A stretch of 64,000 bases of DNA from CAWCDJ01 sp963796485 (GCA_963796485.1 CAWCLV010000004.1:1178001-1242000), one strand, 5' to 3'. Counted from the stretch's first letter, positions 36,692 to 45,556 are shown. The notes: generated from the sequence alone by a model not told the origin. Program-made: numbers and translations.

Positions 36692-37417
36692 GTGAAAAAT
36701 AGGAATGTTTCGGATCGCAGACGTTTTCTAAGACAGTTGGGAACTACGGCGGTCGTGGGTGGCGGGGGCCTGGGGATACGCCTGGCCTATGCCGCCGGCA
36801 CGATGACCAAGGAACAACGAGACAAATTGACCCCGGATGAGATCATCGCGCTCATGAAGAAGGGAAATCAGCGCTTTCTCCGGGGCGCCGAGCAGCCAAC
36901 GCACAACTACATCGCGCAGCAGAGGGCGGTAGCCAATGACCAGCACCCCGCGGCCGTCATTCTGAGTTGTATCGATTCGCGCGCACCGGCCGAGATTGTC
37001 ATGGACCTCGGCCTTGGGGATGTTTTCAACGGCCGTGTAGCCGGCAATATCGCGAACGACGACATCCTTGGCAGCATGGAGTTCGGCTGCAAGGCGGCCG
37101 GAGCGAAAGTCGTATTGGTGATGGGACACACCTCTTGCGGCGCGATCAAAGGAGCCATCGAAGGAGTCAAGCTGGGTAATCTAACCGGGTTGCTCGCGAA
37201 GATTCGCCCGGCAGTCGAGGCGACTGCGTTTACGGGCGATCGTTCGGCGAAGAATCCGGCTTTCGTGGACGCTGTGGCACTTAAGAATGTGGAGTTGACG
37301 ATCGATTACATTCGGGCGAACAGCCCGGTACTTTGCAACCTCGAGTCCACGAAGGCGGTCAAGATTGCGGGAGCACTGTATAACTTGGATACGGGAAGAG
37401 TGGACTTCCTCGCCTGA
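36692..37417 (+). CDS. Beta-class carbonic anhydrase, Tat-exported
   Basis: This 241-residue enzyme has a twin-arginine signal (SDRRRFLRQLGTTAVVGGGG), so it acts outside the cytoplasm. Zinc ligands and partner residues of the beta class are present: C93 and D95 with R97 in LSCIDSRAP, and H146 and C149 in MGHTSCGA. It interconverts CO2 and bicarbonate. Urease yields CO2 and ammonia from urea, so a periplasmic anhydrase beside the ure genes could trap CO2 and buffer pH; that link is inferred from position. Confidence 0.93.
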   Translation: MKNRNVSDRRRFLRQLGTTAVVGGGGLGIRLAYAAGTMTKEQRDKLTPDEIIALMKKGNQRFLRGAEQPTHNYIAQQRAVANDQHPAAVILSCIDSRAPAEIVMDLGLGDVFNGRVAGNIANDDILGSMEFGCKAAGAKVVLVMGHTSCGAIKGAIEGVKLGNLTGLLAKIRPAVEATAFTGDRSAKNPAFVDAVALKNVELTIDYIRANSPVLCNLESTKAVKIAGALYNLDTGRVDFLA

Positions 37418-37463
37418 AGTGATGATGACCGGTTTTCGTTCACCCGGCGCGCGGCACACCGAC

Positions 37464-38222
37464 ATGGCCAGGAATAAATCTCTGTCCGGTTCCACGAACC
37501 GTTGGCTCCGCGCTCTTCGGAGAGCGGGACCTTCCGCTGTCGTGGCGTTGTGCTGTTGCCTGCGGGCGATCCCTGCCGTGGCTCAGCCGCTGTTGCCGCA
37601 GCAGGATCCGGAAAACGAGCGGAGGTTCGGACTCTGGTTGGACCAGACAATTTCCGCCGGGCTTCCGCGGGACAGGTCACTGGAGTTCGAATTCCATCAG
37701 CGGCTCGACGAGCAAGCCTCCAACCTGTTTGAGTACTTCTTCCAGGGCGGCATGGCCTTTCGTCCGCGCCCGTGGATGATGCTGCTACCGATTTATCGCT
37801 ATCAGCGCTACCCGGGCGACACGGCAACTCCCTACGAAAACCGCTTGCTGCTCAACGTCACGCTGACCACGGAGCACGGCCGGTTGCGGCCCATCCTCCG
37901 CACCCTGACCGAGGGGCGATTTCCCGCGAACCGCATTGCTTCGGCTCGCGTCCGGCTCCGTCCCGGCTTCGAATATGCCCTGCTCCTTCGTATGGCGCGC
38001 CCGCCGGTATTGGTCGTGAACAATGAGTTCTTCATCGTCCCCGGTGCGAACAGCTTCGCCGCCGGCGGCAAGTTCACTCAAGATCGCCTTCAGGCGGGAA
38101 TCCGTCTGCCCATCACGGATTCCTTTGCCATCCGGCCTTACTACTTGCGTGTGTGGGTGAACCTCCCCACCGGCTGGGACAACAACGGCGTGATTGGTCT
38201 CTCGCTCGCTCTCAGGTTGTAG
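37464..38222 (+). CDS. DUF2490-type outer-membrane protein
   Basis: This 252-residue protein probably starts at ATG 37464, giving a basic N-terminus and a hydrophobic signal ending near AVAQ; earlier in-frame ATGs at 37422 and 37425 have no better ribosome site. The mature part is rich in alternating hydrophobic strands and matches the DUF2490 pattern (RFGLWLDQTISAGLPRDRSLEFEF, RLRPGFEYALLLR, YYLRVWVN). The family is thought to form outer-membrane beta barrels and its function is unknown. It begins 46 bp after the carbonic anhydrase and may share its transcript. Confidence 0.7.
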   Translation: MARNKSLSGSTNRWLRALRRAGPSAVVALCCCLRAIPAVAQPLLPQQDPENERRFGLWLDQTISAGLPRDRSLEFEFHQRLDEQASNLFEYFFQGGMAFRPRPWMMLLPIYRYQRYPGDTATPYENRLLLNVTLTTEHGRLRPILRTLTEGRFPANRIASARVRLRPGFEYALLLRMARPPVLVVNNEFFIVPGANSFAAGGKFTQDRLQAGIRLPITDSFAIRPYYLRVWVNLPTGWDNNGVIGLSLALRL

Positions 38223-38340
38223 CAGTTCTGTAGCGGAGAATGCCGGGCGAAGCGTGGAAGAAGGTGACTTGGCGCAGTGTTCGCCGATCCCGGTAAGCGG
38301 CCGGCTCGCGGTGAAGTCGCCGCGGCTCCTGTTGGACGCT

Positions 38341-39636
38341 TTACTGGCTCACGGCGCCTGTACGGGCGAAGTAGAGGCCCACGGCGCGGTCGATATTGGC
38401 CCGCGACATCCGCACGGGGCGGCCTTCGTACTCGTTGATGGCCTTCACCAGTTTGTAGACGTCCACCGGGTAACAGGCGCGCAGGTATTTCGCTCCCGCA
38501 TCCGCACAGCGCTCCCGCAGATATTCGGCGCAGCCGGGTTCGCACGGCACCTGGAAACTCTGCATCACGCGCATGAAGATCTGGTCGAAGACCTCGGCGG
38601 AGACATTCTCCACCAGCACCTTGGTCTGGATGCGGCGCAGAAACGCTTCGTCGGCCAGGTCCTTGGGGTCGAGGTTGGTCGAGAAGACCACCATCAGCTC
38701 GAAGGGCACCTGGAACTTCATGCCCGAAGCCAGCGTGAGATAGTCCACGCGGCGGTCGAGCGGAACGATCCAACGGTTCAGCAGCTCGCGCGGCGTGAGC
38801 ACCTGCCGGCCGAAGTCGTCGATGATCAGAATGCCGTTGTTCGCCTTGATCTGGCAAGGCGAAATGAAAACATGAGTGCTCTCGTCCATTCGCAGTTCGA
38901 GCATGGCCGCCGAGAGCTCTCCGCCCACCGTGATGCACGGACGCTGGCAACGCACCCAGCGCGGGTCCAGCAATTCGTCCTCATCGGACTCGGCCTTTTT
39001 GTGAACCACCGGATCGAATATCGTGATGACGTGCCCGTCAACCTCTACCGCGTAAGGAACCAGCACTGTGTCGCGATAGATCCGCAGGATCCGCTCCGCG
39101 ATGCTGGTCTTGCCGTTCCCGGTTCCCCCGTAAAGGAACAGCGACTGGTGCCCGATCAACGACGGCCCCAACTGGTCCAGCAACCCGTCCGGAAGCACGA
39201 GGTCGCTGAAGGCCTGCCGCAGGCTCTCCCGGCTCAGCCGCACCTCGGGAACCTGCGACCGGACCACCGACTCGTATTGCTGGATGGACACCGGCGCCGG
39301 GCCCACGTACTGGCAGACCTCGCTGCGGGCCGTGGCCTGTGCGCGTCCGGCAACCGTCAGGCTGAAGGCATAGTCGTTGCCGACCATGCCTTTGACTTCC
39401 AGAAGTTGTTGCTGCCGGAACTGGTGGAAAAGCGTCTCCAGGACCGGGAAGGAGAGTTTCAGGGTGTCATGCAGGGCCTCCAGGCTGGCCGAGCCATGCA
39501 GCCACAAGTACCGTAAAATCAAGTCGCTGACGACCGCCCGGGGAATCCCGAGGTCGTCCACCCGGTCGGGGATGATGGGGCGCGAAGGTGTTGTGGCCGC
39601 CTTCGCTTCGGTGCCGTTGGCTGCGGAGAGCATCAT
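38341..39636 (-). CDS. AAA+ ATPase at the end of the pilus/secretion operon
   Basis: This 431-residue protein has a winged-helix-like N-terminal part (about 20-100), then an AAA+ core with Walker A GGTGNGKTS (about 170-178), Walker B ILIIDDFGRQ (about 269-278) and a sensor-like FSTNLDP. The C-terminal helices carry cysteines (CEPGCAEYLRERC). The N-terminal part reads like a DNA-binding or adaptor winged helix. It follows the pseudopilin gene by 66 bp on the same strand, so a role in pilus or secretion assembly or regulation is likely, but I cannot name the family. Confidence 0.72.
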   Translation of the reverse strand: MMLSAANGTEAKAATTPSRPIIPDRVDDLGIPRAVVSDLILRYLWLHGSASLEALHDTLKLSFPVLETLFHQFRQQQLLEVKGMVGNDYAFSLTVAGRAQATARSEVCQYVGPAPVSIQQYESVVRSQVPEVRLSRESLRQAFSDLVLPDGLLDQLGPSLIGHQSLFLYGGTGNGKTSIAERILRIYRDTVLVPYAVEVDGHVITIFDPVVHKKAESDEDELLDPRWVRCQRPCITVGGELSAAMLELRMDESTHVFISPCQIKANNGILIIDDFGRQVLTPRELLNRWIVPLDRRVDYLTLASGMKFQVPFELMVVFSTNLDPKDLADEAFLRRIQTKVLVENVSAEVFDQIFMRVMQSFQVPCEPGCAEYLRERCADAGAKYLRACYPVDVYKLVKAINEYEGRPVRMSRANIDRAVGLYFARTGAVSQ

Positions 39637-39702
39637 GACTCACCCGCACTATACAGCAGCGCGGCCGGTCCGAACAGTACGCCAATGGTTATGGACCGGG
39701 CG

Positions 39703-40962
39703 TTAATGGGGGATCGTCGGATTCGGCGGCGCTCCGGGACTCTGCCCGAAACCGCTTCCCGGCGTGCTGCCCAATTGCGAGGCAGGCGTGCCCAGTGGGC
39801 TTCCCGGCGTGCTGCCCAATTGCGACGCGGGGGTTCCCTGCCCGCCCTGCAGGGGGTTGGGCGGAGGCCGGTATTTCGTGAAGTCGAAAATGAACTCCCA
39901 GTCGCCGTAGTTGGTATGGTCGTTGTAGACCATGATGCTATCGTCGTCGTCTTTGCTGGCGAACCCGGCTATGCCGCCGCCGATCTGCGCCCCCTGCGCG
40001 GGGGTAGGCATGCCGCCCGGCCGCGGCTGCGTCAGGATCTGCTGGATCATGGCGGCCGCCGCATTCTGCGCCTGCGGGTTCATCCCGGGCTGCTGGAGTC
40101 CCAGACCGGGAGTGGGAGACTGGTTCGCGATGCCGCTGCCTGCCTGAAAGCCGCCTGGCGCGCCGGGGGATCCCGGAACCGGGGGCGTGGTTCCACCCGC
40201 TGCCGTCGCCGGCTGCGAGCCGATTCCATAGCCGCCGCCGATATAGGCCCCGCTTCCGATCGAACCGCTGTTACCGGACGAACCCGAGGAGCCCGTCTGC
40301 CCCGGCATATTCGATCCGGGAACTCCGGGGATGCCCGGCATGCCTCCCTGTCCCGGCATATTCGGATTCCCGGGGGTGCCTCCCGGGCCGGACGTTCCTG
40401 GCGTGCCGGGCGAATTCGGGTTCTGTGCGTCCGCACCGGGCATGCCCGGCAGATTCGTGCCGCTGGATGGGGTTCCGCCGGTGCCGGTGTCGCTATCGCG
40501 CCGCCTCTTCGCCAGGTTCGCGCCGCCCTGCCCGGTGGAAACCGGGGTCTGGCCGATCCCCCCCAGTTCCGCCACATACTGGCCCGAATTGCCGCTCTTT
40601 TCTTTATCCTTATCGTCTTTCTTCTTGGTGTCCACCGAGTCCGTCAACACCCCGTTCTGGATGTGGACCAGACGCCACTCGTCCTTCCCGGTCATCGGGT
40701 CGATGTAACGCCGCCGCAGGAAGCGGCGGTTGTTCAGGTTCTCCAGCTCCTCGATCCGCGCGGGGTAGCGCTTGTTGGTAGTGTAGAAAACCTGGATGGC
40801 GCGCTTGTACTGCTCGCCGCGCTCGATCAGCAGTTGTTCCTTCTGCCGCTGAGCCTCGAACGCGATCCGCGGGATCTCCATATAGAGCGAGATCGCAATG
40901 ACCGCCGCCATCAGGAATACCAGCAGCAGTGCGAAGCCCGATTCCTGGCGGCGCCGTTTCAA
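39703..40962 (-). CDS. Pseudopilin-like protein with long collagen-like tail
   Basis: This is a 419-residue protein. The N-terminus (RRRQESGFALLLVFLMAAVIAISLYMEI) is a type III prepilin-like signal: basic leader, G-F cleavage site, then the hydrophobic helix, with Glu-5 not obvious. A short GspG-like part follows (about 30-110; YPARIEELENLN). The middle (about 130-350) is low complexity, rich in Gly/Pro/Gln/Ser (PGMPG, GTPG, GNPNMPGQGG). A compact end (DDDSIMVYNDHTNYGDWEFIFDFTKY) may be folded. It overlaps the PilP-position gene by 4 bases and is probably a minor pseudopilin. Confidence 0.75.
   Translation of the reverse strand: MKRRRQESGFALLLVFLMAAVIAISLYMEIPRIAFEAQRQKEQLLIERGEQYKRAIQVFYTTNKRYPARIEELENLNNRRFLRRRYIDPMTGKDEWRLVHIQNGVLTDSVDTKKKDDKDKEKSGNSGQYVAELGGIGQTPVSTGQGGANLAKRRRDSDTGTGGTPSSGTNLPGMPGADAQNPNSPGTPGTSGPGGTPGNPNMPGQGGMPGIPGVPGSNMPGQTGSSGSSGNSGSIGSGAYIGGGYGIGSQPATAAGGTTPPVPGSPGAPGGFQAGSGIANQSPTPGLGLQQPGMNPQAQNAAAAMIQQILTQPRPGGMPTPAQGAQIGGGIAGFASKDDDDSIMVYNDHTNYGDWEFIFDFTKYRPPPNPLQGGQGTPASQLGSTPGSPLGTPASQLGSTPGSGFGQSPGAPPNPTIPH
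39755..39825 (-). repeat. 26-bp direct repeat in the pseudopilin gene
   Basis: An identical 26-base string (cttcccggcgtgctgcccaa followed by ttgcga) occurs at 39755-39780 and 39800-39825, spaced 45 bases apart. It stays in frame and duplicates SQLGSTPGS in the protein tail. Confidence 0.85.
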
Positions 40963-41657
40963 CTCTGGCTCTCCTCGACCAGCGGCACCGACTGCTGCCG
41001 CTTTCCGGCCGTGTCTTCCACCACCACGGAGGTCGGTCCGATCTTCACGACCTTGTAGCGCCGCTTCAGCACATCGCCCTCGGAGGCCGAAAGGATCTCG
41101 TCGCCATCCAGAAAATAAGCCGTCCTCTTACCGCCCTTCGCGGTGGTCGAGAAACCGTAGAACTTCAGCGTGATCGGCGGCGGCGGGGGTGACGCGCCAG
41201 GGCCCGCCGGCCCGGTCACCGAGATCACCTGCCTGGGAACGATCTTCGGCTCTTTCCCCTTGGGCATCTCCACCGGCTTGGGAGGCGGCGCGACCGAGAA
41301 CTGAAACAGGTTGCGGCTTCCGCCGGCAAGCTCCACTGCCTGCACTTTGGCGAACAGGTCCAGCCGCAGGGTAGGGTCGATGGTCTTGGGGTCCAGCCGC
41401 TCCTCGGCGCGCTTCGAATGAAGCACCGGATGAAACTCTTCGCTCCGGGCGCGCGAAGCCGCGGGGCGCGGCGGCGCCGATTGCTGGATGGGTGCGGCCT
41501 CCGGCGCGGCGGACGAGGCCGCGGGACGGGAGCCGGCAGAAGAATCTCGCGGAATGTCGGGCCCGGAAAGCAGGTTCGCGTACACCGTGTAAGCGGCGAT
41601 GAGTCCTAACACAGCCAGGAAGCCCAGCTTCTTCTTGTCCTGGGTGCCAATCGTCAT
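40959..41657 (-). CDS. PilP-position protein of the pilus/secretion operon
   Basis: This 232-residue protein has an N-terminal membrane anchor (about 10-28; LGFLAVLGLIAAYTVYANLL), a Pro/Ala/Ser linker (about 35-90) and a C-terminal beta-rich domain (about 150-232; ITLKFYGFSTTAKGGKRTAYFLDGDEILSASEGD) like the HR/PDZ-type domains of PilP or GspC. It occupies the PilP slot after PilM-PilN-PilO, overlaps PilO by 4 bases, and probably links the inner-membrane complex to a secretin. No secretin gene is in the window. Confidence 0.7.
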   Translation of the reverse strand: MTIGTQDKKKLGFLAVLGLIAAYTVYANLLSGPDIPRDSSAGSRPAASSAAPEAAPIQQSAPPRPAASRARSEEFHPVLHSKRAEERLDPKTIDPTLRLDLFAKVQAVELAGGSRNLFQFSVAPPPKPVEMPKGKEPKIVPRQVISVTGPAGPGASPPPPPITLKFYGFSTTAKGGKRTAYFLDGDEILSASEGDVLKRRYKVVKIGPTSVVVEDTAGKRQQSVPLVEESQS

Positions 41658-42250
41658 ATCGTCGTTCCTGCTGTTCCTTTTACAAACGTGTCGATCTTCA
41701 ACGTCACATTCAGGGCCTGCCCGTTCTGCTGTTGGGGCGCGGCCGCCTGCATGCTCTCGATGATCATGAACCGCGGCGATTTGTCCAGCAGGTTCACGAA
41801 TTTGGTCAGGTTGGCGTAGGTCCCTTCGAACCCCACCTGGATGCTCAGCATTTTGAGGGTGTCGCTGCCCTCGATCGGCTCGGTATTGAACTGCGCCGTG
41901 CCCATCCGGATAGCCGCGTCTTTCGATGTCTGGGTCAGCTCGGCCAGGATCACCGAAGACGTCGTGCCCTCATCCGTGAAGTACTGCCCGAGAAATTTAT
42001 CGCCCTGCGTTCGCGCGGTATCGACCTTCTCCACCAGCTGCCTGCTGCCTGCCAGGCGCTTCTGCAATTGCGAGAGCCGGGCGCCGCCGGTCTCCTGCTC
42101 GCGCCGCAGGTCGTCCGGTCCGCCGCCGAACGGGTGGAACACGAATACGGCCGCCGCCAGGTTGGCCGCCAGCAGCGCTCCGATCGCCACGCGCGCGACC
42201 ACGCGCGGGTCCTTGATCCGCACCCACCGGATGCTAAAGTTTCTGGCCAT
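41654..42250 (-). CDS. pilO: Type IV pilus assembly protein PilO-like
   Basis: This 198-residue bitopic protein has a cytoplasmic basic start, one TM helix (about 19-38), a coiled coil (about 45-75; RREQETGGARLSQLQKRLAGS) and a ferredoxin-like C-terminal domain. The last shows the typical pattern VGFEGTYANLTKFVNLLDKSPRFMIIES. PilO dimerises with PilN in the alignment subcomplex. It overlaps pilN by 17 bases and the next gene by 4. Confidence 0.87.
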   Translation of the reverse strand: MARNFSIRWVRIKDPRVVARVAIGALLAANLAAAVFVFHPFGGGPDDLRREQETGGARLSQLQKRLAGSRQLVEKVDTARTQGDKFLGQYFTDEGTTSSVILAELTQTSKDAAIRMGTAQFNTEPIEGSDTLKMLSIQVGFEGTYANLTKFVNLLDKSPRFMIIESMQAAAPQQQNGQALNVTLKIDTFVKGTAGTTI

Positions 42251-42797
42251 ATTCCACGTTCACGCGATAGCGCCACAGCGGCTCGGATTGCGTCGGCGCC
42301 TGCTGCATGCGAATTTCGGGGTTGGCGAAGGGTCTGTCCGCCATGGTTTTCAAAAGGTCGATCACCGGGGCCGGGGATTCGGCGCCCAACTGCATATCGA
42401 GCGAGACCCGGTTCAGCGAGTCCACCGAGGGGTGGATCTGGATCACCCGCACGTTGTACGGCAACACCTTTTCGAGGTCCGCGAAGATGCGGGTCCAACT
42501 GATGCCTTTGCGCCGCAGCAGCGCGTTCAGGAAGACGCTGCGCTCCAGCACCTCGGCGTTCTCGGGGCGGCGCAGCACGTTATCGAGTTGCGCCTGTTCG
42601 GCGGTTGCCTTGCGAATGTCGGTATTCAGCCGGTCCACGTCGTGGCGCAGATCGGCGTACTGCGCCCGGTCGGTCAGCGAGAGGGAGATCAGCGCCGCGA
42701 GCGTCGCCACCAGCAGCAGGCTGACCCCAATCGAGGCGGCTACCATCGGGCGGTCGCGCCGGAACGGCTGGCTCGCGAGATTGATCGGAATCTTCAT
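42234..42797 (-). CDS. pilN: Type IV pilus assembly protein PilN-like
   Basis: This 187-residue protein begins MKIPINLASQPF, the short cytoplasmic motif through which PilN binds PilM. It has one TM helix (about 20-42), a coiled-coil stalk (about 45-75) and a ferredoxin-like domain. The ATG at 42797 lies just after the pilM stop; the open frame 5' of it is inside pilM. It overlaps pilO by 17 bases. Confidence 0.88.
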   Translation of the reverse strand: MKIPINLASQPFRRDRPMVAASIGVSLLLVATLAALISLSLTDRAQYADLRHDVDRLNTDIRKATAEQAQLDNVLRRPENAEVLERSVFLNALLRRKGISWTRIFADLEKVLPYNVRVIQIHPSVDSLNRVSLDMQLGAESPAPVIDLLKTMADRPFANPEIRMQQAPTQSEPLWRYRVNVEYGQKL

Positions 42798-42798
42798 C

Positions 42799-43689
42799 TC
42801 AGTTGTTCCGCCCGAGGGACCGCAAATACCCCAGCAGTCCCGCGTTGTTCTCCCCGGGGAGTCCGAGCGGCGAACGCATCGGTTCCACTTCGACCCCAAG
42901 TTCTTCGCGCAGGCGCTGCTGAACCTCCCCGGAGCGGCTGCCGAAGCCGCAGAGCGTCAGCAGCTCCGGGCGGCCGCCGAGATTGTCTTCCATATAAACA
43001 AAGGTGGGCAGCAGCACGGCCGCGACGTCTTCCACGTCCGCCGACGGGAGCTCGAGACAGCGCACCAGTTTGAGCACGCTCTTCTGCCGCACTACCACCG
43101 TGAGGACCCGCCCCGTGATCTTCGCAACTACGTTCAAGCCGCGTTCCGGAGCCAGTTCGAGCGCCGCCAGGCAGGAGGCCGTCACCAGCCCGGGGTTCCA
43201 GCCCGCCGTGCGAAAGGGCGATTCGTAGCGGGCCACGATTTCGAGCGGCGCCATCACCACCACCACGTCCAGCTTCTTCTCCGCCGTGGGCTGCGCGAAG
43301 TAGCTCACCGCCGCGGACTCCACGTCGAACGGCACGCTGCGCTTCACGCGGAAGCGCACCAGCGAGAGCTGTTCCTTCGGGTCGGATGGGAAGCTGTCGA
43401 AATCGAGCACCGCGATGCGGGTGGAGTAATCGGGCAGAATCAGCGCGATGTCCCGCCGTTTGCGCGGGGCGTGGGCGCCGGAGAACGACCTGACCGCGGT
43501 CATGAATTCGTCGGGATCGGTGACGTTCTCTCTCAGCGGAGAGATCGAAAGCGTCCCCGCTTTGAGCGCATGGAACTCCAGTTCGGCCCGCGCGGCGATC
43601 CGCGCCGCGGCGATCCCCGCTTCGGAAATCTCGAACGCCATCGCGGGCGGCGGTTCCTGGAGAATGGATTTGAAACTGTCGAGCATCAT
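42799..43689 (-). CDS. pilM: Type IV pilus assembly protein PilM-like (actin fold)
   Basis: This 296-residue protein has an actin-like fold of the PilM group: MAFEISEAGIAAARIA near the N-terminus, a SHS2-like part (VRFRVKRSVPFDVESAAVSYF), and a C-terminal LTLCGFGSRSGEVQQRLREELGV. It is shorter than the roughly 350 residues of typical PilM, and the ATP-binding DxG pattern is weak. It probably anchors PilN to the cytoplasmic ATPase. Its ATG overlaps the pilB stop. Confidence 0.85.
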   Translation of the reverse strand: MMLDSFKSILQEPPPAMAFEISEAGIAAARIAARAELEFHALKAGTLSISPLRENVTDPDEFMTAVRSFSGAHAPRKRRDIALILPDYSTRIAVLDFDSFPSDPKEQLSLVRFRVKRSVPFDVESAAVSYFAQPTAEKKLDVVVVMAPLEIVARYESPFRTAGWNPGLVTASCLAALELAPERGLNVVAKITGRVLTVVVRQKSVLKLVRCLELPSADVEDVAAVLLPTFVYMEDNLGGRPELLTLCGFGSRSGEVQQRLREELGVEVEPMRSPLGLPGENNAGLLGYLRSLGRNN

Positions 43690-45311
43690 GCCTCGATGAA
43701 CGTCACCTTGTTGATTTCCCGCAGCGTCGTGATGCCCGTCCGCATCTTGTCCACGGCCGATTCTCGCAGGAAGGTCATTCCATCTTCGCGAGCCGCGCGC
43801 TTGATTTCGGAAGTCGGCCGCTTATCCAGAATCATCTCGCGGATCCGGTCCGTGAGGTCCAGCAACTCGTGGATCGCCGAGCGGCCGCGGAATCCCGTCC
43901 CGCCGCACTCGAAGCAGCCCGCTCCCTCGAACAGCGGAATGTCCCGCCACTCCTCCGGCTGCAGGCCGCTCTCGATCAGCAGCGCATCCGGGTACTCCAC
44001 CCGGCGTTTGCAGTGCTCGCAGATGACGCGCACCAGCCGCTGCGCCAGGATGCAGTTCAGCGCCGAAACGAAGTTGTACGCCTCCACCCCCATGTTCAGG
44101 AACCGGCCGAGCACGTCGAGCACGTTGTTGGCGTGCACGGTGGTGAACACCAGGTGCCCGGTGAGCGCCGAGTTGATGGCGATCTGCGCGGTCTCCTGGT
44201 CGCGGATTTCGCCGACCATGATCTTATCCGGGTCATGGCGCAGGATCGAGCGCAGGCCGCGCGCGAACGTCAGCCCCTTCTTCTCGTTCACCGGGATCTG
44301 CGTGATGCCCTTGATCTGGTACTCCACCGGGTCTTCGATGGTGATGATCTTGTCTTCGTCGTTCTTGATCTCGCTGAGCGCCGCGTAGAGCGTAGTCGTT
44401 TTGCCCGAGCCGGTCGGGCCGGTCACCAGCACCATGCCGTACGGTTCCGTGATGTAGCGGCGGAATTTCACCAGGTCGGCGTCCGCAAATCCCACCACGT
44501 CGAGCGACAGCTTGGCGAACTTCTCGCTCATCGACTCTTTATCCAGCACGCGGAGCACGGCATCCTCGCCGTGAATGGTCGGCATGATGGAGACGCGGAA
44601 GTCGATCAGGCGGTTCTTGTAGCGCACGCGGAAGCGGCCGTCCTGCGGGACGCGCTTCTCGGCGATATCCAGCTCGCTCATGACCTTGATGCGCGAAATG
44701 ATGGTGGACTGCCAGTCCTTGGCGATCGGCGGCATGGCGTAGTGCAGAACGCCGTCGATACGGTACTTGATGGCGACTTCCTGGTCGCGCGATTCGATGT
44801 GGATATCGCTCGCGCGCCGCTCGAGCGCGTTGAAGATCGTGGTATCCACCAGCTTGATCACCGGCGCGATATCGGCATCGGCGGCCGTGAGCTTGTCGAT
44901 CGAGAGCGTCTCGTCCTGTTCGCCCTCTTCCGCCACCACGTCCAGCGTGAACCCTTCCGTGACCTCTTCCAGGACGCGCTGCGATTGCTCGGTCTTCTTC
45001 AGCAGCTCGGCGATCTGCGAAAGCGTCGCCACCTTGACCCGCAGCTTCTTCTGCAGCAGCAAGCCGAGCTCGTCGATCATGTTGAGGTTTCGCGGATCGG
45101 AGAGCGCGATATCCAGCGTTCCGTTCTGCGACTTCATCGGGACGAAGTTGTAGCGGAACATCAGGTCCACCGGGATGGACCGGAACAGGTCGTGATCGAT
45201 CGAAGCCTCGCGCAGGTCTACATACTCGCAGAGGTAGCGCGCCGCGATGGTGCGGGCCTGCTCGACTTCCGCCAGTGGATCGGCTATCCGGGTTTTTTCA
45301 ACTGTGGCCAT
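43686..45311 (-). CDS. pilB: PilB/GspE-family assembly ATPase
   Basis: This 541-residue protein has an N-terminal GspE-N (MshEN-like) domain, Walker A GPTGSGKTTTLYAAL, an Asp box (ITIEDPVEYQ), a Walker B region (LRHDPDKIMVGEIRDQETA) and a His box (GHLVFTTVHANN). Zinc-binding tetracysteine pairs follow: CEHC and CFEC. This is the full set for a hexameric extension/secretion ATPase, which powers pilin or pseudopilin polymerisation. No retraction ATPase (PilT) is in the window. A repeat element separates it from pilC. Confidence 0.95.
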   Translation of the reverse strand: MATVEKTRIADPLAEVEQARTIAARYLCEYVDLREASIDHDLFRSIPVDLMFRYNFVPMKSQNGTLDIALSDPRNLNMIDELGLLLQKKLRVKVATLSQIAELLKKTEQSQRVLEEVTEGFTLDVVAEEGEQDETLSIDKLTAADADIAPVIKLVDTTIFNALERRASDIHIESRDQEVAIKYRIDGVLHYAMPPIAKDWQSTIISRIKVMSELDIAEKRVPQDGRFRVRYKNRLIDFRVSIMPTIHGEDAVLRVLDKESMSEKFAKLSLDVVGFADADLVKFRRYITEPYGMVLVTGPTGSGKTTTLYAALSEIKNDEDKIITIEDPVEYQIKGITQIPVNEKKGLTFARGLRSILRHDPDKIMVGEIRDQETAQIAINSALTGHLVFTTVHANNVLDVLGRFLNMGVEAYNFVSALNCILAQRLVRVICEHCKRRVEYPDALLIESGLQPEEWRDIPLFEGAGCFECGGTGFRGRSAIHELLDLTDRIREMILDKRPTSEIKRAAREDGMTFLRESAVDKMRTGITTLREINKVTFIEA

Positions 45312-45380
45312 GGCTCACCTCAATTCGTGCCTGCTTCATGGCCCGGCAGAGCCGGAACCAGACGGAGATGGCGTTCTTAA

Positions 45381-45556
45381 CGCGGAGACGCGGAGACGCG
45401 GAGGAAGACGCGGAGAAGACCAAAGACGACAAAACTGCTTTTGAGATCGCAGAGCTAGCGGAGCTAGCGGGACAGTCACGAGACCTCCGCTCCCTCCGTG
45501 ATCTCAAAATCCTATTGTGTTCTCCGCGTTTTCCTCCGCGCCTCCGCGTCTCCGCG
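45381..45556. repeat. Imperfect palindromic repeat element
   Basis: The left arm (45381-45417, cgcggagacgcggagacgcg and on) is nearly the reverse complement of the right arm (about 45519-45556). Inside, ttttgagatcgcagagc (from about 45438) faces a complementary gtgatctcaaaa (to about 45509). The whole could fold into one long hairpin. It looks like a short interspersed non-coding element, of the kind common in some acidobacterial genomes, inserted in the operon. Confidence 0.75.
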
